A DNA stretch of 64,000 nt from contig CAVUQC010000007.1 of NCBI GenBank assembly GCA_963743575.1, forward strand, positions 806,001 to 870,000, in the 5' to 3' direction. The stretch's first letter is position 1; each line of letters begins with the position of its first letter. The notes under the pieces were generated by a model. It did no database searches and was not told the DNA's origin. It saw only the letters and a program-made list of their open reading frames with translations. The position numbers and the translations under genes were made by a program. Origin of the DNA: DASUPK01 sp963743575 (GTDB lineage: Bacteria; Actinomycetota; Thermoleophilia; Solirubrobacterales; 70-9). Positions 25,858 through 34,790 of this stretch are shown in pieces.

Positions 25858-26660
25858 CTCAGCTTCTTCTCGAAGCCGTCGAGCAGGATCTTCAGGCCTC
25901 GCTCGAAGCGGCGACCGTTCGCCTGGTCGCCTGAGAAGTTCTCCATCAGGCGCTCCACCGCCTTTCGCACGTCGCCGCGCATGAGCTTGCTGGCGTTCGG
26001 GTACTCACCCGTGGCCAGCTGTGCCTCGAAGAAGGCGAGGCCTGATTCGGCCATGTTCGGGTCCCCCTGGGAGTCATATGACTCCTGGAGGACCTCCCGC
26101 CAGGTGAACCCGAAGACGTAGTCGTCCACGAGGCCCACCAGCTCGAGACGCTCTCGTGTGGGGATTTTCAGCGTGCTGACCGCCGCCAGCGACTGCTCGA
26201 AATGCTTGAGCCCGGTCGGCCCGGACTGGGCGGGCTCACCCATCGCCTCGAAGATCCAGGGGTGATTCTTGAAGGCCATGCGGGTCGCCCGCGCGAGCTT
26301 GGTCAGCCCGTCACGCCAATCCCCCGACAGCTCCTCGTCGGGAACGATGAGCTCCCTCATCACGGCGTCCCACATCAAGGCGAGTAGCTCGTCCTTGCTG
26401 CGTACGTAGTGGTAGAGGCTCATCGTCCCGGCCTCGAGCTCCCCGGCGATTCTGCGCATCGAGAGCGCCTCGAAGCCGTCCGTGTCGGCGATCTTCACCG
26501 CGGTTGCCCCGATCTGCTCGCGAGAGAGGCCGGCCCTTCGTGCGCCGGGCTCCTCGCGCATCCAGATCAGCTCATCCGGCTCCTCACGTTTCGGACGAGA
26601 CCGATTGTCAGTGCGAGGGCGGACCTGCCTGGCTCGGGATCTTTCGGGACGTGACGACAT
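25854..26660 (-). CDS. TetR family regulator of the DrrAB-type exporter
   Basis: The 268-residue protein has an Arg-rich N-terminal extension, a TetR HTH (about 48-93: REQIGATAVKIADTDGFEALS, LEAGTMSLYHYVRSKDEL) and a C-terminal TetR_C-type ligand domain. ATG 26660 (MSSRPERSR) is chosen because an operator box begins four bases upstream; an in-frame start further up would cross all three boxes. It is divergent from the ABC genes and likely represses them. Confidence 0.9.
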   Translation of the reverse strand: MSSRPERSRARQVRPRTDNRSRPKREEPDELIWMREEPGARRAGLSREQIGATAVKIADTDGFEALSMRRIAGELEAGTMSLYHYVRSKDELLALMWDAVMRELIVPDEELSGDWRDGLTKLARATRMAFKNHPWIFEAMGEPAQSGPTGLKHFEQSLAAVSTLKIPTRERLELVGLVDDYVFGFTWREVLQESYDSQGDPNMAESGLAFFEAQLATGEYPNASKLMRGDVRKAVERLMENFSGDQANGRRFERGLKILLDGFEKKLS

Positions 26661-26663
26661 TTC

Positions 26664-26718
26664 GTACAGCGTACTGCTAGTGTGCTCGTACGCTGTACTA
26701 ATCCGACGTACGAGGTAC
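26664..26718. promoter_or_regulatory. Three GTAC-N3-GTAC operator boxes between TetR and drrA-like genes
   Basis: GTAC-AGC-GTAC (26664-26674), GTAC-GCT-GTAC (26688-26698) and GTAC-GAG-GTAC (26708-26718) lie in the 61-base divergent region, centred 24 and 20 bases apart. The first two are also exact inverted copies of each other. Box 1 abuts the TetR start and box 3 lies four bases before the ABC gene start. Confidence 0.7.
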
Positions 26719-26721
26719 GAC

Positions 26722-27711
26722 ATGAAAGACAACAACGCAATCGTCGCCGCTGGGCTGAGCAAGCAATACGACGACCTCTGGGCCCTCCGCGACGTTGACT
26801 TCGCAGTTCCCGCTGGATCCGTGCTGGGCCTTCTGGGCCACAACGGCGCCGGCAAGACCACCGCAATCCGCATCCTCACCACGCTGGCGGAGCCGACCTC
26901 GGGCGAGGCCCGCGTGGCCGGCTTCGACGTGGCGACCGAGGGCGCTCGGGTGCGTGAACACATCGGCGTGGCGGGCCAGTCCGCGACGGTCGACGACCTG
27001 TTGACCGCCAGGGCGAACCTCGAGATGGTCGGCCGCCTCTACCACCTCCCGAAGGTGCAGGTACGCAACCGGGCGGACGACCTGCTCGGCCAGCTCGGCC
27101 TCGCCGACGTGGGTGACCGTCTGGTGAAGACCTTCTCGGGCGGGATGCGCCGTCGCCTCGACCTGGCGGCGAGCCTGGTCGCGGATCCGCCTGTCCTCTT
27201 CCTCGATGAGCCAACAACAGGGCTCGACCCGGAGGCCCGGGTGGAGCTCTGGGGTCTGCTCCGCGAGCTGGTGGCCGGCGGCACGACGCTCCTCCTCACC
27301 ACCCAGTACCTGGATGAGGCGGATCAGCTGGCGGATTCCATCGTCGTCCTCGATCGAGGGCGCGTCATCGAAGAGGGATCGCCGGCGGAGCTCAAGTCCA
27401 GGGTGGGCGGCGAGCGGGTGGTCATCAACATCTCGGGAACGCAGGAGATCGCACCCGCGGCGAGCGCACTGGCTCGTTTCGCCAACGGACACATCGACAG
27501 CGATCCCGAGGAGCTCGTGGTGACTGCACCGGTGCGGCGCGGAACCCGCTTGATTGAGGTGGTTCGAGCCCTGGATCAGGAGGGGATCGACGCGGCGGAT
27601 GTCCACCGGCGCGAGCCGACGCTCGACGACGTCTTCCTCACCCTGACCGGCACAAAGCGGGTCGAGCAGACCCCGACCGATGAGCACGAGCTCAAGGAGG
27701 TGGCAGCCTGA
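26722..27711 (+). CDS. ABC exporter ATP-binding protein, DrrA/daunorubicin-resistance type
   Basis: The 329-residue ATPase has Walker A GHNGAGKTT, signature FSGGMRRRLDLAASL, Walker B VLFLDEPTTGLDP and the C-terminal DUF4162-like extension seen in DrrA proteins (ending after PTLDDVFLTLTG). It energises export of hydrophobic drugs or lipids with the permease encoded next. ATG 26722 sits four bases after an operator box. The stop overlaps the permease start by one base (TGATG). Confidence 0.93.
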   Translation: MKDNNAIVAAGLSKQYDDLWALRDVDFAVPAGSVLGLLGHNGAGKTTAIRILTTLAEPTSGEARVAGFDVATEGARVREHIGVAGQSATVDDLLTARANLEMVGRLYHLPKVQVRNRADDLLGQLGLADVGDRLVKTFSGGMRRRLDLAASLVADPPVLFLDEPTTGLDPEARVELWGLLRELVAGGTTLLLTTQYLDEADQLADSIVVLDRGRVIEEGSPAELKSRVGGERVVINISGTQEIAPAASALARFANGHIDSDPEELVVTAPVRRGTRLIEVVRALDQEGIDAADVHRREPTLDDVFLTLTGTKRVEQTPTDEHELKEVAA

Positions 27712-28547
27712 TGCAGGAAGCAACCCTCACAACCGATTCCGGAATTCACACGCGCCTGCGCTGGTTCGTCTCCGACACGCTGGCCATCGCAAGGCGCAGC
27801 GCGGCTCACATCCGTCAGACGCCGGAGAAGCTGCTCGACGTCACGATGCAGCCGCTGATGTTCGTGTTGCTGTTCGCCTTCGTCTTCGGGGGCGCGATCC
27901 ATATCGCCGGCGGCAGCTACCGCGAGTACCTGATCGGGGGGATCCTGGTCCAGACCATCTTCTTCGGAATGATGGGACCGGCGATTTCGGTCGCGACGGA
28001 TCTCAAGGAGGGCGTCCTCGAGCGGTTCCGCTCGCTGCCGATGTCCCGTTCCGCCTACCTGTTCGGACTCCTGACGGCGGAGTTCTCGGCGATGTTGCTG
28101 GCGATCGTGATCATGACCGTCAGCGGCCTGATCGTGGGCTGGGGGATCAGCGCGAGCATCCCCAGCGCGATCGCGGGCTACGGGCTGCTCCTGCTGCTCG
28201 CAGCTCTGGCGATCTGGCTCGGCACGATGCTGGGGATCGCGGTGCGCTCGCCAGACGCGGTGATGGGACTGGCGTTCATCGTCATCTTCCCTCTCACCTT
28301 CATCTCGAGCGCGTTCGTCGGCACCGGGACGCTGCCCGACGGACTGCGACAGGTCGCCGAGTGGAATCCGATCAGCGCGATGGCTGCCGCGGTTCGAACT
28401 CTGTTCGGGAACCCGACCGCTGTGCCAGCCGACGCCGTCTGGCCGCTGGCCCACCCCGTGCTGGCGTCGGTGATCTGGTGCGTCGCCGGCCTGGCGGTGG
28501 TGATCCCGCTGACGATGCGTATCTACCGGCGCAAGACGACAGGCTAG
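27711..28547 (+). CDS. ABC exporter permease, DrrB type
   Basis: The 278-residue ABC-2 permease has six predicted transmembrane helices and the family motif LKEGVLERFRSLPMSRSAYL between helices 2 and 3. Translation is coupled to the ATPase gene by a one-base overlap. After the stop, a short seven-base-pair hairpin at 28560-28576 lacks a T-run. Confidence 0.92.
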   Translation: MQEATLTTDSGIHTRLRWFVSDTLAIARRSAAHIRQTPEKLLDVTMQPLMFVLLFAFVFGGAIHIAGGSYREYLIGGILVQTIFFGMMGPAISVATDLKEGVLERFRSLPMSRSAYLFGLLTAEFSAMLLAIVIMTVSGLIVGWGISASIPSAIAGYGLLLLLAALAIWLGTMLGIAVRSPDAVMGLAFIVIFPLTFISSAFVGTGTLPDGLRQVAEWNPISAMAAAVRTLFGNPTAVPADAVWPLAHPVLASVIWCVAGLAVVIPLTMRIYRRKTTG

Positions 28548-28592
28548 CCGCCACCAGGCCGCTCCACCCTGGAGCGAAGGGCGAAGCCCGGA

Positions 28593-28840
28593 GTGACTTA
28601 TGTGGGGCGGCCGCCTCCGCTGCGCACGGCCCGCGAGAAGCCGATGGAAGGGCGACCCGGAGGAGATCAGTCGACCGAACCAGGATGTTCATCACGGACG
28701 CGGCGCATTCCGAGGACGTCGGCCGCGCGCACACAGCCGTCTTCGGCGAAATCCGGCCCGCGACGTCGATGGTGGTCGTGGCCGGCCTGCTCGACCCACG
28801 CTGGAAGGTCGAGATCGAGGCCGAGGCGATCGTCGGTTAG
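28593..28840 (+). pseudogene. RidA (YjgF/UK114) family remnant
   Basis: The last 51 residues in one frame, from MFITDAAHSEDVGRAH through GEIRPATSMVVV to KVEIEAEAIVG, are an unmistakable RidA C-terminal half. Upstream, the sequence is compositionally similar but no single frame gives the family N-terminus, so the first half is lost or frameshifted. RidA proteins deaminate reactive enamines/imines and are about 130 residues. The stop shares TTAG (28837-28840) with the convergent membrane-protein gene, as for intact neighbours. Confidence 0.65.
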
Positions 28841-29268
28841 AGCATCTGCTCGCTGACGAAGCCGGCGAGCAACACGCCGAAGCCACCGATCTCGACGACG
28901 ATCAACGCCCACATGAACGGGTGGAGGCCGGGCGCCTCGTCGCCCTCCCGGAACTGGTTGTCGGTGTCCCCGCGGATGCCGTGGTAGATATAGCCCGAGA
29001 TCGCTCCGACGAAGAAGGCGATCACCGCGAAGGCGGCGATGAGGTTGACCACGGTGCTCCAGGCCGATAGCTCGACGAACACCGCAATCAGAAGGGTGGC
29101 GAACGAGTAGAGGAGTGCCGCGCGGTGGGCGATGTCCACGTAGGGATGCGCCTCCCCATCGGGACTCGCCGCCTTCTGGCGGTATTTCCACGCTCCCAGA
29201 ACCAGCGCGCCGATGAAGATCAGACCGGCAGCGAGGAGGACGGCCTTCGTGTCTCCCCCGAGCTCCAT
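28837..29268 (-). CDS. Four-helix membrane protein of unknown function
   Basis: The 143-residue protein has four hydrophobic segments (about 8-27, 46-66, 72-97, 118-138), with HPYVDIAHRAALLYSFATLL before helix 2 and a charged loop between helices 3 and 4. I recognise no named family. ATG 29268 has TAGAGT (29277-29282, minus strand) eight bases upstream, so it is probably a separate leaderless transcript. Confidence 0.72.
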   Translation of the reverse strand: MELGGDTKAVLLAAGLIFIGALVLGAWKYRQKAASPDGEAHPYVDIAHRAALLYSFATLLIAVFVELSAWSTVVNLIAAFAVIAFFVGAISGYIYHGIRGDTDNQFREGDEAPGLHPFMWALIVVEIGGFGVLLAGFVSEQML

Positions 29269-29294
29269 GGACCGGGACTCTATTCAGCCGGCGG

Positions 29295-29945
29295 TCAGCG
29301 GCCTGCGACCAGAGACGGCGTGACTTCGCTCAGTGATTCGGCCGTGGCGTTCGCCAGCTCGAGCGCCGCCGGCTCCGGCGGGAACTCCCTGTTCGGCACT
29401 GCGATCACGGCCATTCCCGCAGCGTGGGCCGAGCGGATCCCGTTCGTCGAGTCCTCAATCGCGACGCACGCCTGCGGATCAACCTGGAGCCTCCGGGCAG
29501 CCTCGAGGTAGACATCCGGAGCGGGCTTGCCGGCCCCCACCTCCTCCGAGGACACGGCCACCTGGAAGTCATCAGCGATCTTCGCCAGCTCGAGGACCAG
29601 GTCGATCACGTGCCGGTTCGACGACGAGGCGAGGCCGAGCGGCCAGTCGGCGGCGAGCGCCCTCACGGACTCCACGGCACCCGGAAGCAGAGGCAGCTTC
29701 TCGCGATAGACCTCCGCGACGGCGTCGGCGACCTCCCGTGAGATCCGCTCCGGATCCATGTCGACACCGAGCCGGTCGCGGACGTAGCGCGACCACTCGA
29801 CCGAGCTCATTCCCATCATGTCCCGCTGAGCGCCGTCGTGCCAGGTGCCGCCGTTCTCCTCGACGAACCGCATGCGCACCTCGTCCCAGACGCCCTCGGA
29901 GTCGACCAGGACGCCGTCGAGATCGAAGATGACCGCGTCCGCCAC
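29295..29945 (-). CDS. HAD-superfamily hydrolase, beta-phosphoglucomutase-like
   Basis: The 216-residue HAD enzyme has motif I FDLDGVLVDSEG, motif II LASSSN, motif III GKPAPDVYLEAA and motif IV AIEDSTNGIRSAHAAGM, with an alpha-helical C1 cap. Members act as sugar-phosphate phosphatases or phosphomutases; the substrate is unassigned. GTG 29945 directly follows the ileS stop (TGAGTG), so it is translationally coupled to ileS. Confidence 0.9.
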   Translation of the reverse strand: MADAVIFDLDGVLVDSEGVWDEVRMRFVEENGGTWHDGAQRDMMGMSSVEWSRYVRDRLGVDMDPERISREVADAVAEVYREKLPLLPGAVESVRALAADWPLGLASSSNRHVIDLVLELAKIADDFQVAVSSEEVGAGKPAPDVYLEAARRLQVDPQACVAIEDSTNGIRSAHAAGMAVIAVPNREFPPEPAALELANATAESLSEVTPSLVAGR

Positions 29946-32900
29946 TCAGGCCCTGCTGACGGCGATGCGCAGCTCCCGGCCCTCGATGGTGGCCTTCTCG
30001 CCGGCGCCGTCGCCGCTGTAGTCCACCGAGTCCGCCAGGGTCTCTCCGACGATGTAGGCCTCGTGCTCGCGTGCGGCCGCCAGCAGCTCCTCGTCGCCGC
30101 CGAGCGCGAGAGCAATGCGGTCCGAGACCTCGAGACCGGCCTGCTTGCGCGCCTCCTGCACGGCGCGGACGACCTCGCGGGCCAGGCCCTCGCGGCGCAG
30201 CTCGTCGTCGAGCTCGAGCTCCAGGGCGACAGCGTGGCCCGCCCCAGCCTCCACTTGGTAGCCCTCGAGCTGCTCCATGACGAGGTTCACGTCGTCGGCC
30301 GACAGCGTGTGGTCCTTGCCGTCGATGCTGATGCCGACCTCCTCGCCCGTCTCGAGCGCTTCCGACACGGCCGCCGCATCGAGCGCCTCCACCGCGGCGG
30401 CGACCTGCGGCATCTCCTTGCCGAACCGGGGCCCGAGCGAGCGGTAGTTGGGGCGCACCCGGTAGGAGACGAGCTCGGCCTCAGTCCGCACGAAGTCGAC
30501 CTCCTTGACGTTGAGCTCGGATGCGACCACCTCGGTGAGGCGCTCAATGGAGGCACGCTCGGCGTCGGAGGCGACCACCACCGCCTTGCGGAGCGGCTGG
30601 CGCAACTTGACCTTGGCCTGGGCGCGAGCCGCCCGTCCCAGCTCAACCGTGCGGCGAACCGCGTCCATCCCGACCTCGAGCTGGGAATCGATCTGGCCCT
30701 CATCGACCTCCGGGTAGTCGCAGAGGTGAACCGAATCCCGGTCCCCTTCGAAGTCATCGCCGGTCCCCACCGCGAGGTTCGTGTAGATCTCGTCCGCGAG
30801 GAAGGGGGTGAACGGCGCCAGCAGCGTGACCAGCGTGAGCAGACAGTGCCGCAGGGTGGCGAACGCCGCCTCCTCCCCGTCCCAGAAGCGCCGGCGGCTG
30901 AGGCGCACGTACCAATTGGAGAGCTCCTCGCTGTAGTCGGCGATCGCGCGGGCGGCGTGCGTGCAGTCGAAGCTCTCCATGTGCCCGCGAACCTCGGCGA
31001 TCGTGCGGTGCAGCCGGGAGAGCGCCCAGCGATCGAGTTCGCCGGCCGAGCCCTCAACCGGCTTTCCGGAGCTCCAGGCCTCCGACAGGCCCGTCGGCTC
31101 GAGGCCCTCGGCATTCGCGTAGAGGACCCAGAACGAGTACGTGTTCCAGAGCGTCAGCAGGAAGTGGCGGACCGCGTCCCCGACGGTATCGAGGGAGAAG
31201 CGGTACCCCTCCCAGGGCTCCTTGGAGGCGAAGTAGTACCAGCGGAACGCGTCCGCGCCGTGGCGGTCGATGACGTCCCAGGGAGCGACGACGTTGCCGC
31301 GGCTCTTCGACATCTTCTGGCCCTCGGGGTCGAGGATCAGGCCGAGGCAGACCACGTTGCGGTAGCTCGAGGTGTCGAAGAGCAGCACCGACTCGGCGAG
31401 CAGCGTGTAGAACCAGCCGCGGGTCTGGTCGATCGCCTCGCAGATGAAGTCGGCGGGGAAGCGCTCCTTGAAGATCTCCTCGTTCTCGAACGGGTAGTGG
31501 TACTGGGCCCAGGGCATCGAGCCCGAGTCGAACCAGGTGTCGATCACCGAGGCGACGCGGCGCATCGTGCCGTCGCAGCCCTCCCGCTCGCACGGATATG
31601 AGGCCTCGTCGATGTAGGGACGGTGCAGGTCATCCGGGATCTCGGTGCCCTTCTCTCTCAGCTCCGCGATCGAGCCGGCGCAGAAGCGCTGATCGCAGTC
31701 CTCGCCGTCGCATTCCCAGATCGGCAGCGGGGTCCCCCAGTAACGGTCTCGCGAGAGGGCCCAGTCCACGTTGCCCTCGAGCCACTTCCCGAAGCGCCCG
31801 TGCTTGATGTGGTCGGGATGCCAGCCGATCTCCTCGTTGGCGGCGAGCATGCGGTCGCGCACCTCGGTGGTCTTCACGTACCAGCTCGCCTTGGCGTAGT
31901 AGAGGAGCGGCGTGTCGCAGCGCCAGCAGTGCGGATAGGAGTGCAGGTAGGCCTCGGAGCGGAGCAGCTTGCCTCTCTCACTCAGTGCCTCGACGATCGC
32001 GGGGTCGGCGTCCTTGACAAACTGCCCCTGGAAGTCGGGGATCCGCTCGTCGAAGCGGCCTCGGAGGTCGACGGGATTCTGCAGCTTGATGCCGTACTCC
32101 TCGCCGAGCTTGAAGTCGTCCTCGCCGAATGCGATCGCCGTATGGACCAACCCGGTGCCCTCGTCCGTCGTCACGAAGCCGGCGAGCAGGACGGTATGGC
32201 CGCGGGGGCCGTAGTCGGTGATGTAGTCGAAGGGCGCCTCGTAGGCGGCGCCGGCGAGCGCCTCGCCGGGGAAGCTCGAGAGAACCTCGGCCTCCTCCCC
32301 GAGGACATGCTCGAGGCGCTCCCGGGCCACGACGAAGACCTCGTCTCCCAACCGGGCGCGTACGTACTCGATCTCAGCGCCCGCCGCCACGGCGGCGTTC
32401 GTGATCAGGGTCCACGGCGTGGTGGTCCAGACCAACAGCTGGTCCCCCGGCTCGAGCGGGGACACGGGGGCCTCGACCGGCAGCTTCACGTAGACGGCCG
32501 GGTCCTCAACGTCCTGATAGCCGAGCGCGACCTCGTGCGAGGACAGCGCGGTGCCATCCCGCGGGCAGTAGGGAACGACCTTGTAGTCCTCGTAGAGCCG
32601 CCCGTCGTCCCACATCCGCCGCAGCGCCCACCAGACGGACTCGATGTAGTCGTTGGTCATCGTCACGTAGGGGTCGTCGAGGTCGAGCCAGAAGCCGATC
32701 CGCTCGGTCATCCGGTTCCAGTCCTCGACGTAGCGGAAGACCGACTCGCGACAGCGGGCGTTGAACTCGGCGATCCCGAACTCCTCGATCTCCTCCTTCG
32801 AGGTGATCCCGAGCTCCCGCTCCACCTCCAGCTCGACGGGGAGGCCGTGACAGTCCCAGCCGGCCTTGCGGGGGACCTGGTGCCCGGTCATGGTCTTGAA

Positions 32901-33116
32901 GCGGGGATAGATGTCCTTGAAGACCCTGGCCAGTACGTGGTGCGACCCGGGGCGGCCGTTGGCCGTAGGCGGGCCCTCGTAGAAGCTCCAGAGCGGGCTC
33001 CCTTCGCGGTTCGCGAAGGAGCGCTGGAAGACGTCGCGCTCGCGCCAGCGCTCAAGGATGCTCTCCTCGAGCTCGGGGAATGACTGCTTGGGGTCGACTG
33101 GTCGGAATCCGGCCAT
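29946..33116 (-). CDS. ileS: Isoleucyl-tRNA synthetase (IleRS2-like)
   Basis: The 1056-residue class I synthetase has PPTANGRPGSHHVLARVFKD (the HIGH motif in the GSHH form common in long actinobacterial/eukaryote-type enzymes) and QKMSKSRGN as KMSKS. It contains the CP1 editing domain, a Cys-containing zinc-finger insertion (ECDGEDCDQRFC, YPCEREGCDG) and a long C-terminal anticodon-binding region with DUF5915-like extension. This type is often mupirocin-insensitive. The gap to the upstream VOC gene is 19 bases, so no T-box leader is possible there. Confidence 0.97.
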   Translation of the reverse strand: MAGFRPVDPKQSFPELEESILERWRERDVFQRSFANREGSPLWSFYEGPPTANGRPGSHHVLARVFKDIYPRFKTMTGHQVPRKAGWDCHGLPVELEVERELGITSKEEIEEFGIAEFNARCRESVFRYVEDWNRMTERIGFWLDLDDPYVTMTNDYIESVWWALRRMWDDGRLYEDYKVVPYCPRDGTALSSHEVALGYQDVEDPAVYVKLPVEAPVSPLEPGDQLLVWTTTPWTLITNAAVAAGAEIEYVRARLGDEVFVVARERLEHVLGEEAEVLSSFPGEALAGAAYEAPFDYITDYGPRGHTVLLAGFVTTDEGTGLVHTAIAFGEDDFKLGEEYGIKLQNPVDLRGRFDERIPDFQGQFVKDADPAIVEALSERGKLLRSEAYLHSYPHCWRCDTPLLYYAKASWYVKTTEVRDRMLAANEEIGWHPDHIKHGRFGKWLEGNVDWALSRDRYWGTPLPIWECDGEDCDQRFCAGSIAELREKGTEIPDDLHRPYIDEASYPCEREGCDGTMRRVASVIDTWFDSGSMPWAQYHYPFENEEIFKERFPADFICEAIDQTRGWFYTLLAESVLLFDTSSYRNVVCLGLILDPEGQKMSKSRGNVVAPWDVIDRHGADAFRWYYFASKEPWEGYRFSLDTVGDAVRHFLLTLWNTYSFWVLYANAEGLEPTGLSEAWSSGKPVEGSAGELDRWALSRLHRTIAEVRGHMESFDCTHAARAIADYSEELSNWYVRLSRRRFWDGEEAAFATLRHCLLTLVTLLAPFTPFLADEIYTNLAVGTGDDFEGDRDSVHLCDYPEVDEGQIDSQLEVGMDAVRRTVELGRAARAQAKVKLRQPLRKAVVVASDAERASIERLTEVVASELNVKEVDFVRTEAELVSYRVRPNYRSLGPRFGKEMPQVAAAVEALDAAAVSEALETGEEVGISIDGKDHTLSADDVNLVMEQLEGYQVEAGAGHAVALELELDDELRREGLAREVVRAVQEARKQAGLEVSDRIALALGGDEELLAAAREHEAYIVGETLADSVDYSGDGAGEKATIEGRELRIAVSRA

Positions 33117-33135
33117 GGGTGCCGGATTCTCGCAG

Positions 33136-33561
33136 TCAGTCGGAGGGCAGCGTCACCGAGCCGTCCGCGCCGATGGTCCACCGCGGGTTGTGGGCGACCT
33201 CCCACGGATACCCGTCCGGATCGATGAAGACCGCCGAGTACCCGCCCCAGAAGGTCTCGCCCGGCTCGCGGCCGATCTTTGCGCCGGCGGCCCGCGCCTC
33301 CACGATCACGTCGTCGACCTCCTGAGGCGAGCGGGTGTTGTAGGCGAGGGTGATCCCGCCCCAGCCGCTGCCGGCCTCCACCGCGCTGTCCTCCGCGAGC
33401 TGATCGCGGCCCCAGAGCGCGACGATCATCCCGCCCGCCTGGAAGAAGACGACGTCGTCATCGGGCGCGGCACCGGTCTTCCAGCCGAGCGCTTCATAGA
33501 AAGCGCGGGACTGGCTCAGGTCCGAGACTCCGAGGGTGACGAGGCTGAGGCGCTGCTCCAT
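33136..33561 (-). CDS. VOC (glyoxalase/bleomycin resistance) family protein
   Basis: The 141-residue protein has paired beta-alpha-beta-beta-beta modules: LVTLGVSDLSQSRAFYEAL at the N-terminus and FWGGYSAVFIDPDGYPWEVA at the C-terminus with a metal-ligand-type Glu. Activity is not predictable. ATG 33561 has TAGGAA six bases upstream, and that TAG is the stop codon of the preceding RTX gene. It is followed closely by ileS. Confidence 0.88.
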   Translation of the reverse strand: MEQRLSLVTLGVSDLSQSRAFYEALGWKTGAAPDDDVVFFQAGGMIVALWGRDQLAEDSAVEAGSGWGGITLAYNTRSPQEVDDVIVEARAAGAKIGREPGETFWGGYSAVFIDPDGYPWEVAHNPRWTIGADGSVTLPSD

Positions 33562-33570
33562 GCCTGCTTC

Positions 33571-34740
33571 CTAGCAGGATTTGCGCTTGTCGCTGGCTTG
33601 CCCGGGGCAGCGGTCGCGTCCTCCGCCGCCGATCAGCCGGTCTCTCCCCTTGCCGCCCTTGAGGAGGTCCTTGCCGGCATCCCCGTAGAGGCGGTCCCTG
33701 CCGCCGCCGCCCCTAAGGGTGTCCTTGCCGGGCCCGCCGCAGAGGACGTCGCCGCTCCCGAGACCCGAGATCTTGTCCTTGCCGCCAAGGCCGGCGATCA
33801 CGTCGGCGAACGGGCCGCCGGTGATCGTGTCGTTCCCGGGAGTTCCGTAGATCGTCGCCAGCTGTCCGTGGCAGTCGGGGGGCTCGGCCTCGACGTCGAC
33901 CGCCGTGATCAGAGCCGGGTCGGCGAAGACCTGGGCGCTGGCGCCTGTCCTCGGGTCGATGCGCACGACCGCGTCCGGGCTGCCGACGTCAGCGGCATAG
34001 ACGAATCCGTCGACGCCCCGCGTCAGGCCGTAGATGTGCCTGCCGGAATCCAGGGTCGCGAGCCTCGTCACGGACCCGGTTGCGGGATCCACCCGGTCAA
34101 GCGTGTCGGGATTGGTGCCCTCGTCGGTGACCAGGAGCGTCCCGTCGATGTCCACCTCGACGTCGACGGGGTGCGACAGGGCATCGGCGAACACGCTCGG
34201 CGTTCCGCCCGGCGGCAGGCGCAGCAGGTTACCCGCGGCGTTCTGGGCCGCGTAGATCGTGCCGTCCGCTCCCGCTGCCACCCCATAGAAGGAGGCGCCC
34301 AGGGGAGATTCCGGCGTCAGGAACTGCTTCGCGCCACTGCTGGGATCGACCCGCGTGAGCCCGGAGTTCGCCACGCCCGTGTAGTCGGCGACCACAAGCG
34401 ATCCGGAGGGCTCGCGAGCGATGCCGTAGGCGAAGTCGATGTTCGCGATCGTCGTGACCGCTCCGGTGCGGTCCACTCTGAGCACGCCCGCGTGGTCCTC
34501 ATTGGTCGCGTAGAGGTCGCCGTTCGGACCGAAGTTGAGAAAGCTCGTGCCCTCTGCGGTGGTGGCGAAGGTGGAGAAACCGGGAGCGGCCGGGTTCAGG
34601 CGCAGGATCGTGCTGGTCGTCGGCGACGCGTCGTTGCTGGTCACATACAGATCCCCCGCTGCCCCAGGAGCCAGGGACGGTGAGAGCAGGACGATCGCCA
34701 TCCCTCCGATGGCGAGCATCGTCCGGGTCAACAGACGCAT
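33571..34740 (-). CDS. Secreted beta-propeller protein with C-terminal RTX calcium-binding repeats
   Basis: The 389-residue protein has a signal peptide (about 1-28, ending PGAAG), a six-bladed NHL/SMP-30-like propeller of repeated VDRTGAVTTIA / VDPATGSVTRLA units (about 30-290), then RTX nonapeptides (GGKDKISGLGSGD, GGPGKDTL, GGRDRLYGDAGKD, GGKGRDRL) and a Cys-containing basic tail. RTX repeats fold on calcium after secretion. GGGAGGAGAGG precedes ATG 34740. The ligand or substrate of the propeller is unknown. Confidence 0.85.
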   Translation of the reverse strand: MRLLTRTMLAIGGMAIVLLSPSLAPGAAGDLYVTSNDASPTTSTILRLNPAAPGFSTFATTAEGTSFLNFGPNGDLYATNEDHAGVLRVDRTGAVTTIANIDFAYGIAREPSGSLVVADYTGVANSGLTRVDPSSGAKQFLTPESPLGASFYGVAAGADGTIYAAQNAAGNLLRLPPGGTPSVFADALSHPVDVEVDIDGTLLVTDEGTNPDTLDRVDPATGSVTRLATLDSGRHIYGLTRGVDGFVYAADVGSPDAVVRIDPRTGASAQVFADPALITAVDVEAEPPDCHGQLATIYGTPGNDTITGGPFADVIAGLGGKDKISGLGSGDVLCGGPGKDTLRGGGGRDRLYGDAGKDLLKGGKGRDRLIGGGGRDRCPGQASDKRKSC

Positions 34741-34790
34741 CTCGAGCCTCTCCTCCCCCGATGGCCCGGACCATCAAGAACCGGTTGTAG

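Noticed and set aside
28560..28576. Hairpin after the DrrB-type gene as intrinsic terminator
   Set aside because: The seven-base-pair stem has a three-base loop and no T-run; termination there is not supported.
29838..33083. Long plus-strand open frames opposite ileS
   Set aside because: They are antisense shadows of the isoleucyl-tRNA synthetase, which has complete family motifs.
33117..33135. T-box riboswitch upstream of ileS
   Set aside because: Only 19 bases separate ileS from the upstream VOC gene, too short for a T-box leader; none is seen within the VOC gene.
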